24,763 nt of DNA, from assembly GCA_050742415.1 (NCBI GenBank), contig JBOGIF010000202.1:1-24763 (forward strand), written 5' to 3'. The notes below the pieces were generated by a model that did no database searches, was not told where the DNA came from, and worked only from the letters and a program-made list of their open reading frames with translations. This DNA is from JBOGIF01 sp050742415. GTDB lineage: Bacteria; Actinomycetota; Acidimicrobiia; Acidimicrobiales; AC-14. The position numbers were made by a program, and so were the translations under genes. Shown one piece after another: positions 8,724 through 16,623 of this stretch; position 1 is the first letter of the stretch; the number at the start of each line of letters is the position of its first letter.

Positions 8724-9173
8724 CTAGAGCCTACCGGCCGGCCGTACCTCGCCGGACGCCCGCGCCAGCGACTCCTCGGAAACCAGCTCGGGCGCGAGGT
8801 CGGAAAGGGGGACGAGGACGAAACGGCGCTCGGCCATACCGGGGTGGGGGACCACCAGGTCCGGCTCGTCGACCTTCAGGTCGCCGACCAGGAGGACGTC
8901 GACGTCGAGGGTCCGACGGCCGTGGCGCTCCCCCCGCTGACGGCCAGCGGCCTCCTCCAGGGCCTGTGCCGTCTCGAGCAGCTCTCGGGGCGAGCGTTCG
9001 GTGTCCAGCTCGACCACGACGTTCAGGTGATCGCGCTGACCTGGTGGACCTCCGACCGGCTCGGTCTCGTAGACGGGCGAAACGGCGACCGCCTCGGTGA
9101 GCGCGGCAACCGCTTCGCTAAGGTGCCGGCGGCGGTCACCGACGTTGGAGCCAAGGCCGAGGAAGGCTCTCAA
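8724..9173 (-). CDS. folK: 6-hydroxymethyl-7,8-dihydropterin pyrophosphokinase (HPPK)
   Basis: A 149-residue enzyme that transfers pyrophosphate from ATP to hydroxymethyl-dihydropterin. The N-terminus has GLGSNVGDRRRHL, and the signature RTLDVDVLLVGDL with the preceding RHGR contains the magnesium-binding acidic residues. PHPGMAERRFVLVPLSDLAPE closes the domain. The start is a TTG at 9173, nine bases after the folB stop. The usual RDQPxFLN loop is GPPGQRDHLN here, a modest divergence. Confidence 0.93.
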   Translation of the reverse strand: MRAFLGLGSNVGDRRRHLSEAVAALTEAVAVSPVYETEPVGGPPGQRDHLNVVVELDTERSPRELLETAQALEEAAGRQRGERHGRRTLDVDVLLVGDLKVDEPDLVVPHPGMAERRFVLVPLSDLAPELVSEESLARASGEVRPAGRL

Positions 9174-9182
9174 ACTCGGCTT

Positions 9183-9539
9183 TCAGGGCCGGGTGATGCG
9201 GACACCGGCCGAGACCATGTCGACCGGGACCGGCGGCCTCAGCTTGCGCACCGCCACCGTGACCGACAGCACCTTGGCGTCGGCCCCGATCTCGGCGGCT
9301 ATGCGCTCTGCGAGCCGCTCCAGCAACCGGTGCCGTTCGACGGTGACGACCCGAGCGACGATGGTGACCAGCCGGGCGTAGTCGAGGGTCTCCATGAGGT
9401 CGTCGGTGGCGGCTGCTCGTGCCAGGTCGGCTTCCACCTCCACGTCGATCTCGAAAGGTTGGGCCGACTCTTGCTCGCCTTCGAGTGCGCCGTGGTGGCC
9501 GAGCAGCCGGAGGCCCCGTAGCTCGATCCGGTCGGGCAT
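9183..9539 (-). CDS. folB: Dihydroneopterin aldolase
   Basis: A 118-residue enzyme that converts dihydroneopterin to hydroxymethyl-dihydropterin and glycolaldehyde. The family pattern GHHGALEGEQESAQPFEIDVEV carries the substrate-binding Glu, the middle DLMETLDYARL is typical, and the conserved Lys is in VAVRKLRPPVP. Start ATG 9539 lies 7 nt after the stop of the phosphatase-like gene. The frame is open further upstream, but that part is antisense to known coding. The product goes to FolK, the next gene. Confidence 0.93.
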   Translation of the reverse strand: MPDRIELRGLRLLGHHGALEGEQESAQPFEIDVEVEADLARAAATDDLMETLDYARLVTIVARVVTVERHRLLERLAERIAAEIGADAKVLSVTVAVRKLRPPVPVDMVSAGVRITRP

Positions 9540-9546
9540 CGACCGT

Positions 9547-10062
9547 TCAGAAGGACTCGGTCGAGCCGGCCAACCCGACTGCGACGGACACCAGCTCGCG
9601 GCCGGGACTGCCCATCTGGCGCTGGTTGATCCGCTCGACGACGGAGATGGCCTCGGCCGGCATCGGCACCAGCTTCGCCCACACGAGATAGCCGGCGACG
9701 ACGCCGAGCAACCGGTCTCCCATCTCCTCCTGGTGGATGAGCAGCTTCTCCCCATTGCCGAGCCATGTCGCAATCCGGGTGTAGAGGTCGGCCAGAAGCG
9801 GCCTGGGGTCGTCGTGGCGCCCGAAGGGAAGATGCTCCGATGCCACCCCGAGCTCCTCGTAGGCGTGCAAGTTGTGCGGCGACGGGAGCAGCGAGATCAC
9901 CCGATCGAACCGCTGCTCGCGGATCCAGATGATCTCCTCCTGGCGCCGCACCGGGCGGTGCGAGCGGGCGTAGCCGCCGGGCCTCTCGCTTATGGCGATC
10001 TGGTCCTTGATTATCCAGGCGAAGTTCCTGGGCGCGATCCCTGCTGCCCACTTGCCCTTCAT
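9547..10062 (-). CDS. Dual-specificity-phosphatase-like protein lacking the catalytic cysteine
   Basis: A 171-residue protein embedded between folP and folB. The fold pattern resembles a small dual-specificity/tyrosine phosphatase: RFDRVISLLPSPHNLHAYEELGV, then a turn with HDD, then KLLIHQEEMGDRLLGVVAGYL. The last block aligns with the HC(X)5R phosphate loop, with His110 and Arg117 in place but Gln111 where the catalytic Cys should be. No other cysteine can replace it, as the protein contains none. It is therefore probably a pseudophosphatase (phosphate-binding or structural role) or a relative with altered chemistry. Its ATG overlaps the folP stop as ATGA, so it is translationally coupled to folate synthesis. 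Dihydroneopterin triphosphate dephosphorylation is a missing step in this cluster, but assigning it here would be speculation. Confidence 0.75.
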   Translation of the reverse strand: MKGKWAAGIAPRNFAWIIKDQIAISERPGGYARSHRPVRRQEEIIWIREQRFDRVISLLPSPHNLHAYEELGVASEHLPFGRHDDPRPLLADLYTRIATWLGNGEKLLIHQEEMGDRLLGVVAGYLVWAKLVPMPAEAISVVERINQRQMGSPGRELVSVAVGLAGSTESF

Positions 10063-10847
10063 GGAGACCTCACGTCGTTCGGCTCGACCAGGCGCGCTGC
10101 CTGCACGGCGGCGGAGACGTCGTGGACCCGCACCATGGCCGCGCCCCTCGACATCGCCCAGGTCGCCGTCGCCAGGGACGCTTCGGCGCGATCCTCTACG
10201 CCGAGCTCCACGCCCGGCTCCAGCCGCGAGAGGAGGCTCTTGCGGCTGGTCCCGACTAGCACGGGGAAGCCCCGGCCGACGAGAAGGTCGAGGTGCCGGA
10301 GCAACGCGAGGCTGTGGGCGGCCGTCTTGCCGAACCCGATCCCCGGGTCCACCCAGACCTCGGTCACGCCCTGAGCCCGAGCCCGGGCGGCCCTGGCTGC
10401 CAGGAACTCGCCGACCTCGCCCACCACGTCGTCGTAATGGGGGCCGCGCTGCATGGTGGCGGGGGTGCCCTGCATGTGCATGGCCACCCACCCCACCCCG
10501 GCGTCGGCTGCGACCTCGGACAGGGAGGCAGACACGTCGTTCACCAGGGTGGCGCCCGCACCGATGGCGGCCTCGGCCACCACTGCCTTGCGGGTGTCGA
10601 TCGAGACCCGCACGCGTTGGGCCAGGGCTTCGACCACCGGCATCACGCGACGGCACTCCTCGTCCGCCTCCACCGGCTCGGCTCCCGGCCTGGTGCTCTC
10701 GCCGCCCACGTCGACCACATCGGCTCCTTCGGCCACCATCTCCAGCCCGCGGGCCACTGCCGCCTCGGGGTCGAACCAGCGCCCACCGTCGGAGAATGAG
10801 TCGGGAGTGACATTGAGCACTCCCATCACCAACGGGCGTAGCCGCAC
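10059..10847 (-). CDS. folP: Dihydropteroate synthase
   Basis: A 262-residue TIM-barrel enzyme that condenses hydroxymethyl-dihydropterin pyrophosphate with p-aminobenzoate, the sulfonamide target. Signatures are all present: MGVLNVTPDSFSDGG at the N-terminus, DVGGESTRPGA, the SIDTRKAVVAEAA and NDVSA segments, DPGIGFGK and the GTSRKS phosphate loop. Length is standard. The start is GTG 10847, 31 nt after folE. The C-terminal end overlaps the phosphatase-like gene by four bases. Confidence 0.95.
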   Translation of the reverse strand: MRLRPLVMGVLNVTPDSFSDGGRWFDPEAAVARGLEMVAEGADVVDVGGESTRPGAEPVEADEECRRVMPVVEALAQRVRVSIDTRKAVVAEAAIGAGATLVNDVSASLSEVAADAGVGWVAMHMQGTPATMQRGPHYDDVVGEVGEFLAARAARARAQGVTEVWVDPGIGFGKTAAHSLALLRHLDLLVGRGFPVLVGTSRKSLLSRLEPGVELGVEDRAEASLATATWAMSRGAAMVRVHDVSAAVQAARLVEPNDVRSP

Positions 10848-10878
10848 AGTTGCTCAGAGTAGTGGTGCCAGCCGGGGC

Positions 10879-11448
10879 TCAACGGCGGCCGTGGATGAAC
10901 TGCAGGGCCTCGGCGCGCGTGGCCGGGTTGTCCCGGAATACGCCTCGCACAGCCGAGGTGACAGTGGTCGTGCCCGGTTTCTGCACCCCGCGCATCGACA
11001 TGCACAGGTGCTCCGCCTCGACCACGACCAGCACCCCCCTGGGCTTCAGGGTCTTCTCGATCTCGTCGGCCACCTGGGTGGTGAGGCGCTCCTGCACCTG
11101 GGGCCGCCGCGAGTACGACTCGACCAGCCTCACCAGCTTCGAGAGGCCGGTGATGTGCCCGCTCTCGTTCGGTATGTAGGCGACATGTGCCTTGCCAATG
11201 AAGGGCACCAGGTGGTGCTCACAGCTGCTGAAGAGGGCGATGTCGCGGACCATCACCATCTCGTCGTGGTCGGCGGCGAACATCACGGAAAGGTGCTCGT
11301 CGGGAGCGGTGCGAAGGCCGGCGAAGATCTCCACGTACATGTCGGCCACCCGCTCCGGCGTGCGGGCCAGCCCGTCTCGGTCGGGGTCCTCCCCTATCGC
11401 CAGAAGGATCTCGCGGACCGCGCTTGCGATCCGGGCCCGGTCGAACAC
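10879..11448 (-). CDS. folE: GTP cyclohydrolase I
   Basis: About 189 residues; it opens GTP to dihydroneopterin triphosphate, the first folate step. Zinc ligands lie in FSSCEHHLVPF and in AEHLCMSMRG, and ESGHITGLSKLVRLVE and RPQVQERLTTQVADEI are family-typical. GTG at 11448 is chosen because GGAGGG sits seven bases upstream. An in-frame TTG at 11463 would add five residues but has a poorer binding site. It lies directly downstream of ftsH (about 20 nt) and upstream of folP. Confidence 0.94.
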   Translation of the reverse strand: MFDRARIASAVREILLAIGEDPDRDGLARTPERVADMYVEIFAGLRTAPDEHLSVMFAADHDEMVMVRDIALFSSCEHHLVPFIGKAHVAYIPNESGHITGLSKLVRLVESYSRRPQVQERLTTQVADEIEKTLKPRGVLVVVEAEHLCMSMRGVQKPGTTTVTSAVRGVFRDNPATRAEALQFIHGRR

Positions 11449-11468
11449 GGGCGGGCCCTCCAACGCTT

Positions 11469-13331
11469 CTAGGGCCGGTCGATGGGGCGGAGGTGGCCGA
11501 TGACCGCCGCCGCCTCACGCCGTGGCCGGGTGCCGACCCCGGCCAACAGCGCCGTGACCTCCGGGGTGTCGAGCGTTTCCGTGGCCACTAGCGCCTCGGC
11601 CAGCTCGTCGAGCGTCTCGCGGTGGGCGACGAGGATCTCCATGGCCTCGGCATGGGCTTCGTCGATGAGGCGCCGGACCTCGCTGTCGATGCGGGCGGCC
11701 ACCTCGTCGGAGTAGTTCGGCTGGTGCCCGAGATCGCGGCCCAGGAACACCTCGCCGCCGACGTGGCCGAGCTGCTGGGGCCCGATGACGTCGCTCATGC
11801 CGTACTCGGTGACCATCGCCCGGGCGATCTGGGTGGCGCGCTCGATGTCGTTCTGGGCTCCGGTCGTCGGGTCCTGGAATATGAGCTCCTCGGCGGTGCG
11901 GCCGCCCATGAGCATCGCCAGCTGGTCCCGCAGGGCCGAGCGGGTGACCAGGTACTTGTCCTCGGTGGGAAGCGCGAGGGTCCAGCCGAGGGCCTTGCCC
12001 CGGGCGATGATCGAGATCTTGTGGATGGGGTCGGCGTCGGGCAGGGCATGGCCGACGAGCGCGTGGCCGCCCTCGTGGTAAGCGATCACCCGCTTCTCCT
12101 TCTCGGAGATGAGACGCGATCTCCGTTCCGGCCCGGCGATGACGCGGTCGATCGCCTCCTCCAGCTGGGGCATGCCGATCTTCTCGAAGCCGCGCCGGGC
12201 GGTCAGCAGGGCGGCCTCGTTAAGCAGGTTGGCCAGGTCGGCACCCGTGAACCCGGGGGTCCGTCGGGCCAGCACCTCCATGTCGATGCCCTCGGCCAGC
12301 GGCTTGCCTCTGCTGTGCACCTCGAGGATCGCCCGGCGGCCCTTCAGGTCCGGCCGGTCCACCACTATCTGTCGGTCGAAGCGGCCGGGCCGCAGGAGGG
12401 CGGGGTCGAGGATGTCGGGCCGGTTGGTGGCGGCGATCAGGATCACCCCCACCTTGGCGTCGAACCCGTCCATCTCCACGAGGAGCTGGTTGAGGGTCTG
12501 TTCCCGCTCGTCGTGGCCGCCACCGAGCCCGGCGCCCCGGTGGCGACCGACCGCGTCGATCTCGTCGACGAAGACGATCGCCGGCGCATTGGCCTTCGCC
12601 TGCTCGAACAGGTCCCTCACCCGGCTGGCCCCGACCCCCACGAACATCTCCACGAAGTCGGAGCCCGATATCGAGAAGAACGGCACTCCCGCCTCGCCAG
12701 CCACGGCCCGGGCCAAGAGGGTCTTCCCGGTGCCCGGTGGGCCATAGAGCAGGACACCCTTGGGGATCTTGGCGCCCATGGACAAGAAGCGAGCCGGGGC
12801 CTCCAGGAACTCCTTGATCTCCTGTAGCTCCTCCACCGCCTCGTCGGCCCCGGCCACCTCGTCGAAGGTCGTCTTCGGCTCGTCCTTCGACACCTGCTTG
12901 GGCTTGGCCTTGCCGAACTGCATGACCCGGCTGCCGCCACCCTGCATGCTGTTCATTACGAAGACGAAGGCGCCGATCAGCAGCAGCACGGGCAGCAAGG
13001 TCTGGAGCAGCGACCACCAGATGGGGTCCTTGCGGTGGTCGACCTTCACCTCCACGCCAGGGGCGGCCCGGAGCTGAGCGACGACCCGCTCGGCGTCGTC
13101 GACCACGTAGCTCACCTTGTAACGGGCGCCGGTCTTCAGGCTGCCGGTGATGTTGCCGTTGCGGTCGTCGATCACCGCGGTGCGGACCTGGTGGGCAGCC
13201 ACCCGTTGCTCGAACTGGTCGAGGCGGAGCTGCTGGGTGCTGTCCCCAGATCTGGCGACCAGGCCTACGGCCAGGACGGCGGCCAACGCCAGGGCGACGT
13301 AGGGCAGGGGGCTGCGGAGGACCTTCTTCAC
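11469..13331 (-). CDS. ftsH: ATP-dependent zinc metalloprotease FtsH
   Basis: A 620-residue membrane-bound AAA+ protease. There are membrane segments at about 8-27 and 105-127 with an extracytoplasmic domain between, the Walker A GPPGTGKT at 197-204, the pore loop MFVGVG at about 229-234, Walker B IVFVDEIDA at 252-260, and the second region of homology NRPDILDPALLRPGRFDR. The protease site is HEGGH at 419-423 (the common form is HEAGH) with Asp495 as the probable third zinc ligand. It degrades unneeded membrane and regulatory proteins. It lies between hpt and folE, a frequent actinobacterial neighbourhood, with 21 nt to hpt. The C-terminal tail after about 590 is short, and length is slightly below many actinobacterial homologues. 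Confidence 0.96.
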   Translation of the reverse strand: MKKVLRSPLPYVALALAAVLAVGLVARSGDSTQQLRLDQFEQRVAAHQVRTAVIDDRNGNITGSLKTGARYKVSYVVDDAERVVAQLRAAPGVEVKVDHRKDPIWWSLLQTLLPVLLLIGAFVFVMNSMQGGGSRVMQFGKAKPKQVSKDEPKTTFDEVAGADEAVEELQEIKEFLEAPARFLSMGAKIPKGVLLYGPPGTGKTLLARAVAGEAGVPFFSISGSDFVEMFVGVGASRVRDLFEQAKANAPAIVFVDEIDAVGRHRGAGLGGGHDEREQTLNQLLVEMDGFDAKVGVILIAATNRPDILDPALLRPGRFDRQIVVDRPDLKGRRAILEVHSRGKPLAEGIDMEVLARRTPGFTGADLANLLNEAALLTARRGFEKIGMPQLEEAIDRVIAGPERRSRLISEKEKRVIAYHEGGHALVGHALPDADPIHKISIIARGKALGWTLALPTEDKYLVTRSALRDQLAMLMGGRTAEELIFQDPTTGAQNDIERATQIARAMVTEYGMSDVIGPQQLGHVGGEVFLGRDLGHQPNYSDEVAARIDSEVRRLIDEAHAEAMEILVAHRETLDELAEALVATETLDTPEVTALLAGVGTRPRREAAAVIGHLRPIDRP

Positions 13332-13352
13332 AGGCGCCAGGGTAATGGCCCT

Positions 13353-13904
13353 CTACGGCGCCTCTTCGCCGGCGTAGACGCAGACGTAGGGGAGGTTGCG
13401 GTAGCGCTCGCCCACGTCGAGCCCGTAGCCGATGACGAAGTCGGGCGGGATCGTGAACCCGACGTAGTTCAGCCCCGGATCATGCTTCTGGAGTCCCTTT
13501 CGCACCAGCAAGGCGCAGACCTCCAGGCTGGCGGGTCGGCGGGCCAGGAGGTTCTTGCGGACGTACGAAAGCGTCAGCCCGCTGTCGACCACGTCCTCCA
13601 CGAGCACTACGTGGCGGTCGGTCAGGTCCAGGTCGAGGTCCTTGACCAGGCGGACCACGCCGCTCGTCTTGGTGGCGCTCCCGTAGGACGACACGGCCAT
13701 GAAATCGAACTCCACCGGCAGGTTGATCGACCTGGCGAGGTCGCTCATGAACACGAAGGCGCCCTTGAGCACGCCGACGAGCAGCAGCGGGCTCCTATCC
13801 GCGTAGTCGGCCGTGATCTCCTTGCCCAGTGCTGCCACGCGCTCGCGCAGCTGCGCCTCGGTCACGACCACCTGGCCGATGTTCGGGTCGCCGTCTGGCG
13901 TCAT
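13353..13904 (-). CDS. hpt: Hypoxanthine phosphoribosyltransferase
   Basis: A 183-residue type I phosphoribosyltransferase that salvages hypoxanthine, and usually guanine, to IMP and GMP. The PRPP motif VVLVEDVVDSGLT is at 99-111, LLVGVLKGAFVFMSDL is the N-terminal flexible loop region, and PPDFVIGYGLDVGERYRNLPYV is the base-binding hood. The start is ATG 13904, 12 nt after tilS. The tilS-hpt-ftsH order is widely conserved in Gram-positive bacteria, which supports the call. Confidence 0.95.
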   Translation of the reverse strand: MTPDGDPNIGQVVVTEAQLRERVAALGKEITADYADRSPLLLVGVLKGAFVFMSDLARSINLPVEFDFMAVSSYGSATKTSGVVRLVKDLDLDLTDRHVVLVEDVVDSGLTLSYVRKNLLARRPASLEVCALLVRKGLQKHDPGLNYVGFTIPPDFVIGYGLDVGERYRNLPYVCVYAGEEAP

Positions 13905-13916
13905 CGCTCGGAGAAG

Positions 13917-14843
13917 CTACCGGCCCGCTTCGATGCGGAGCCGACCACCGCTGCGCGACACCCTTCGCCCGGCCCCCACCTCGGTCGCCCGGACCTCCCC
14001 CCGGGCCACTGCCAGCGTGCGCTCGACGGCGTCGCCACCCGGGGGATGGTCCTGGCCCACGTACAGCCAGCGACGCACCGCGCGGCGGGACAAGGCCAAA
14101 GGTGCGGCGGCGAGGCCGCGGGCGTCGGTCACGTCGAGAGCAGCCGCCAGCTCGTCGAGAAGCTCGGCCTCGTTCCGCAACACACCGGCCTGCCGGGCCA
14201 GCACGGCGGCCACGTCGCGTTCGGCGATGGCATCGAGCAGGGGGAGCAGCTCGTGGCGAACGCGGTTGCGGCGGTGGACGGGGTCGTCGTTCGAGGGGTC
14301 TACCACGGGCCTCAGGCCCAGCGACTGGCACAGCTCGTGGGTCTCCGCTCGCCGGAGCCCCAGGATCGGGTGCCGGGCCGGAGTCATGGCTGCCAGGCCG
14401 TCCAGGCCGGCGCCCCGCATGAGGTTCAGCAGCACGGTCTCGGCCTGGTCGTCGGCCGTGTGTCCCGTAAGCACGTCAGGCGGCAGCACCGAGTACCGGG
14501 CGGCTCTGGCCCTTTCCTCCAGGTTCGGGCCTGGCTCCACGGCGGAGCGCTCGGAGCGGAAGTCGGCACCCACCAGGATCGCCGCCTCCCTGACCACGTC
14601 GGCCTCGGCGTCGGAGCCAGAGCGCAGGCCGTGGTCTACGTGGACGGCCGTCGCGCGGCAACCGGCAGCGGCGGCGAGCATCAGCAGAGCTAGCGAGTCG
14701 GCGCCGCCCGATACCGCGCACGTGACCGGCGTGCCCGCTGGCGGGAAGGTGGTGCGAGGTAGCAGCCGGTCGGTCTCGGCCGTCCGTCCCTGCCGATCGC
14801 CTGGCCCCGTCTCGGCGAACCCGGTCACCGGCTCGCCGGTCAC
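13917..14843 (-). CDS. tilS: tRNA(Ile)-lysidine synthase
   Basis: A 308-residue PP-loop ATPase that modifies C34 of the CAU-anticodon tRNA-Ile to lysidine so that it reads AUA. The PP-loop SGGADS is at 45-50, followed by AVHVDHGLR, TGHTADDQAETVLLNLMRGAG and the NRVRHELLP segment. The C-terminal domain found in longer bacterial forms is short, as is usual in actinobacteria. The start is GTG 14843; the first 30 residues are poorly conserved-looking, so a later start is possible. It is 12 nt downstream of the metalloprotease gene. Confidence 0.92.
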   Translation of the reverse strand: MTGEPVTGFAETGPGDRQGRTAETDRLLPRTTFPPAGTPVTCAVSGGADSLALLMLAAAAGCRATAVHVDHGLRSGSDAEADVVREAAILVGADFRSERSAVEPGPNLEERARAARYSVLPPDVLTGHTADDQAETVLLNLMRGAGLDGLAAMTPARHPILGLRRAETHELCQSLGLRPVVDPSNDDPVHRRNRVRHELLPLLDAIAERDVAAVLARQAGVLRNEAELLDELAAALDVTDARGLAAAPLALSRRAVRRWLYVGQDHPPGGDAVERTLAVARGEVRATEVGAGRRVSRSGGRLRIEAGR

Positions 14844-14855
14844 GGGGTCACGTCG

Positions 14856-15938
14856 TCAGCTGGCGGCCACCTCGGCCGCGACAACTCGATCGAGCCAGGA
14901 CTGCGGGTCTCGAATCTCGCCCAGGTCCGGTAGCCACTCCGGTCCCCTCCACAGCAGCTCGACGTTCGTCGCGCCGGCCTTCTGGATAGCCTCGAGGAAC
15001 TTCTCGCCCTCCTCGTACTGGCGCAGCTTGGCCTCGACGCCGACGAGGCGCTGCACGAGGCGCGCCGCTCCACCCGACTGGCGCCGCTGGTGCAGCACCT
15101 GCTGGAACCGGCTGGCGCTCGGCACCCGATCGGCTCCGGCGCGGTCCATGGTGATGTCGCCGTGGCCCTCCAGCACGCTCATGAGGCCCTGGATCTTGTT
15201 CAGGAGCACCTTCTGCTCCGGGCTGGCGAGGAGCGCGACGAGACCTTCGTCGAGGGGGTGCTGGCCGGCGCGCACCTGCTCTGCCGCGCGACGCACGGCA
15301 CTCAGGAAGCGCTTGGGATCCGGCTCGAAGCTGGCCATGCTGGAGTCGACGAGCGAGAGGAAGTACGGGCGCAGCCACGGAACCCCGGTGAACTGGGCGC
15401 GGTGCGTCAGCTCGTGCAGGGCCAGCCACAGCCGGAACTCGCGGGGCGGGAAGGCGTAGCGCTTCTCCAGGCCCAAGATGTTGGGGCCGACGTAGTAGAC
15501 GATGTCCTGGTCGTGGGGGTTCTCGTTCTCCACGATGAGCATGTCGTACTGGCCGAGCACCCGCGTCGACATCCAGCCGAGCAGCGCTCCCACCTCGGCG
15601 CCGGCGATGCTGCGGCCGACGGGCGCCAGCGCGCTCGACGACATGCGCTCACCCAGGCGATCCGTGAACGGGCGCAGGAGCCGTTGGAACGACGCCAGGT
15701 TCGCTCGGATCCAGCCCGGCCGGTCGGTCACTCGCACCCGGGCCGGCCCGGCGGCCGACCGCAGTCCCGTCTCGGCCTCCACCAGCCGCTCGGCCTCCGC
15801 GGTACAGGCTTCGAAGTCGGGCTCCAGTGACGATGCGTGGTACGAGTCCGCCAGGGGCTCGTGACCGGCTACGCGGATCGCCACCCGTTCGGCGGTGTCC
15901 CACGCGATGGGGCCCTCCGAGGCGCCGTTCACGGTCAA
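14856..15938 (-). CDS. Zinc-dependent metalloprotease-like protein (DUF2342 / F420-associated family)
   Basis: A 360-residue protein of the actinobacterial family annotated as putative hydrolase or coenzyme F420 biosynthesis-associated protein. The zinc motif HELTH is at 175-179, a downstream EGHGD at 257-261 probably gives the third ligand, and the YYVGPNILGLEKRYAFPPREF segment precedes the active site. Substrate unknown. No signal peptide is visible, so it is probably cytoplasmic. The start is TTG 15938, supported by a strong GAGGAGGAG ribosome binding site ending five bases upstream. It lies immediately upstream of tilS, its usual neighbour. No F420 genes occur in this window. Confidence 0.88.
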   Translation of the reverse strand: MTVNGASEGPIAWDTAERVAIRVAGHEPLADSYHASSLEPDFEACTAEAERLVEAETGLRSAAGPARVRVTDRPGWIRANLASFQRLLRPFTDRLGERMSSSALAPVGRSIAGAEVGALLGWMSTRVLGQYDMLIVENENPHDQDIVYYVGPNILGLEKRYAFPPREFRLWLALHELTHRAQFTGVPWLRPYFLSLVDSSMASFEPDPKRFLSAVRRAAEQVRAGQHPLDEGLVALLASPEQKVLLNKIQGLMSVLEGHGDITMDRAGADRVPSASRFQQVLHQRRQSGGAARLVQRLVGVEAKLRQYEEGEKFLEAIQKAGATNVELLWRGPEWLPDLGEIRDPQSWLDRVVAAEVAAS

Positions 15939-15963
15939 CTCTTCTCCTCCTCGCTCAGGTGCG

Positions 15964-16101
15964 CTAGGTCTTCGGGTACTTGGGAGCGACGACCTTGACG
16001 AGATAGGCGAGCATGGCTCCGGCGAGTCCCAGCAGCGACACGACCACGAGCGGCAGCGCGATCCAATAGGTCCAGGGCTTGGCGGCAGCTAGCAGGTCCA
16101 C
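15964..16101 (-). CDS. Small single-pass membrane protein
   Basis: A 45-residue product from GTG 16101: a short amphipathic N-terminus (DLLAAAKPWTYW), one membrane helix of about 22 residues (IALPLVVVSLLGLAGAMLAYLV), and a basic tail (KVVAPKYPKT). It is probably inner-membrane with the lysine-rich end inside. An upstream ATG at 16176 would add 25 residues that look non-coding and nearly abut the preceding gene. The clear helix and its position in the operon (25 nt before the metalloprotease) support a real gene. Function unknown. Confidence 0.65.
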   Translation of the reverse strand: MDLLAAAKPWTYWIALPLVVVSLLGLAGAMLAYLVKVVAPKYPKT

Positions 16102-16150
16102 ACGGCGACTGTACCGGGACGGCCCAGTGGCCCCGACGCTGTCCGGTTGC

Positions 16151-16339
16151 TCAGGCGATCTTCTTGCCCCTGACACGCGGGACGGTCATCGGTTCGTGCT
16201 GGTAGCAGTAGGACCCGTCGTTGTAGATCGAGAGCCGGGTCTGGCAGTCCAGATGGCGGCACACCCGGCCGGACCTGAACTTCCTCGACGGCACGTCGGT
16301 GCCCGAGATCGGGTGAGCCCCCAGCGAGGTGTCGGACAT
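16151..16339 (-). CDS. Small zinc-finger-like protein
   Basis: A 62-residue protein from ATG 16339, preceded by CGAGGG as ribosome binding site. The centre carries C-x4-C-x12-C-x2-H in CRHLDCQTRLSIYNDGSYCYQH, a compact treble-clef-like zinc site. The tail is basic (MTVPRVRGKKIA), compatible with nucleic-acid binding. From memory, similar Cys/His mini-proteins with LSIYN in the middle occur in actinobacteria without a defined role. It lies 28 nt after rsrA in the same direction. It could be a redox-responsive element given its company, but that is inference. Confidence 0.7.
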   Translation of the reverse strand: MSDTSLGAHPISGTDVPSRKFRSGRVCRHLDCQTRLSIYNDGSYCYQHEPMTVPRVRGKKIA

Positions 16340-16367
16340 GCCCTCGGCAACGACGGGGCGGGAGGCT

Positions 16368-16616
16368 CTATTCCTGGAGCTTCCGCAGCGCTTCCGCCAC
16401 CCGGACACGAAGCGACTCGGGAACGCTTTCCCGGCACTTGTGGGCTATCACCGTTCGCAGCTCCACCTCGAAGTCGAAGGCGTCGAAGCACGGCGGGCAG
16501 TCGTCGAGGTGCCTCCGGATGACGATCCGCCGCTCCTCGGTGAGCTCGCCGTCGATGTAGTGGTAGAGCATGTCCACCGCCTCGACGCAGTGCCATTCGC
16601 CGGTCGGATCGGTCAT
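16368..16616 (-). CDS. rsrA: Anti-sigma factor, RsrA-type (zinc, redox-sensing)
   Basis: An 82-residue ZAS-family anti-sigma factor. Cys10, His36, Cys40 and Cys43 form the HX3CX2C zinc site with the N-terminal Cys, and a further Cys61 matches RsrA of Streptomyces. By analogy, thiol oxidation would form disulfides, release zinc and free the sigma factor. The gene starts 7 nt after sigR, the standard partner arrangement. The body (YHYIDGELTEERRIVIRRHLDDCPPC) is diagnostic. No membrane segment, so it is cytoplasmic. Confidence 0.93.
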   Translation of the reverse strand: MTDPTGEWHCVEAVDMLYHYIDGELTEERRIVIRRHLDDCPPCFDAFDFEVELRTVIAHKCRESVPESLRVRVAEALRKLQE

Positions 16617-16623
16617 CGGTGCG

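Noticed and set aside
13035..15459. Very long plus-strand open frames (over 500 codons) across ftsH, hpt, tilS and the metalloprotease gene
   Set aside because: They are antisense to clearly conserved genes and arise from high GC content; their composition (His/Gln/Val/Arg-rich) is not protein-like.
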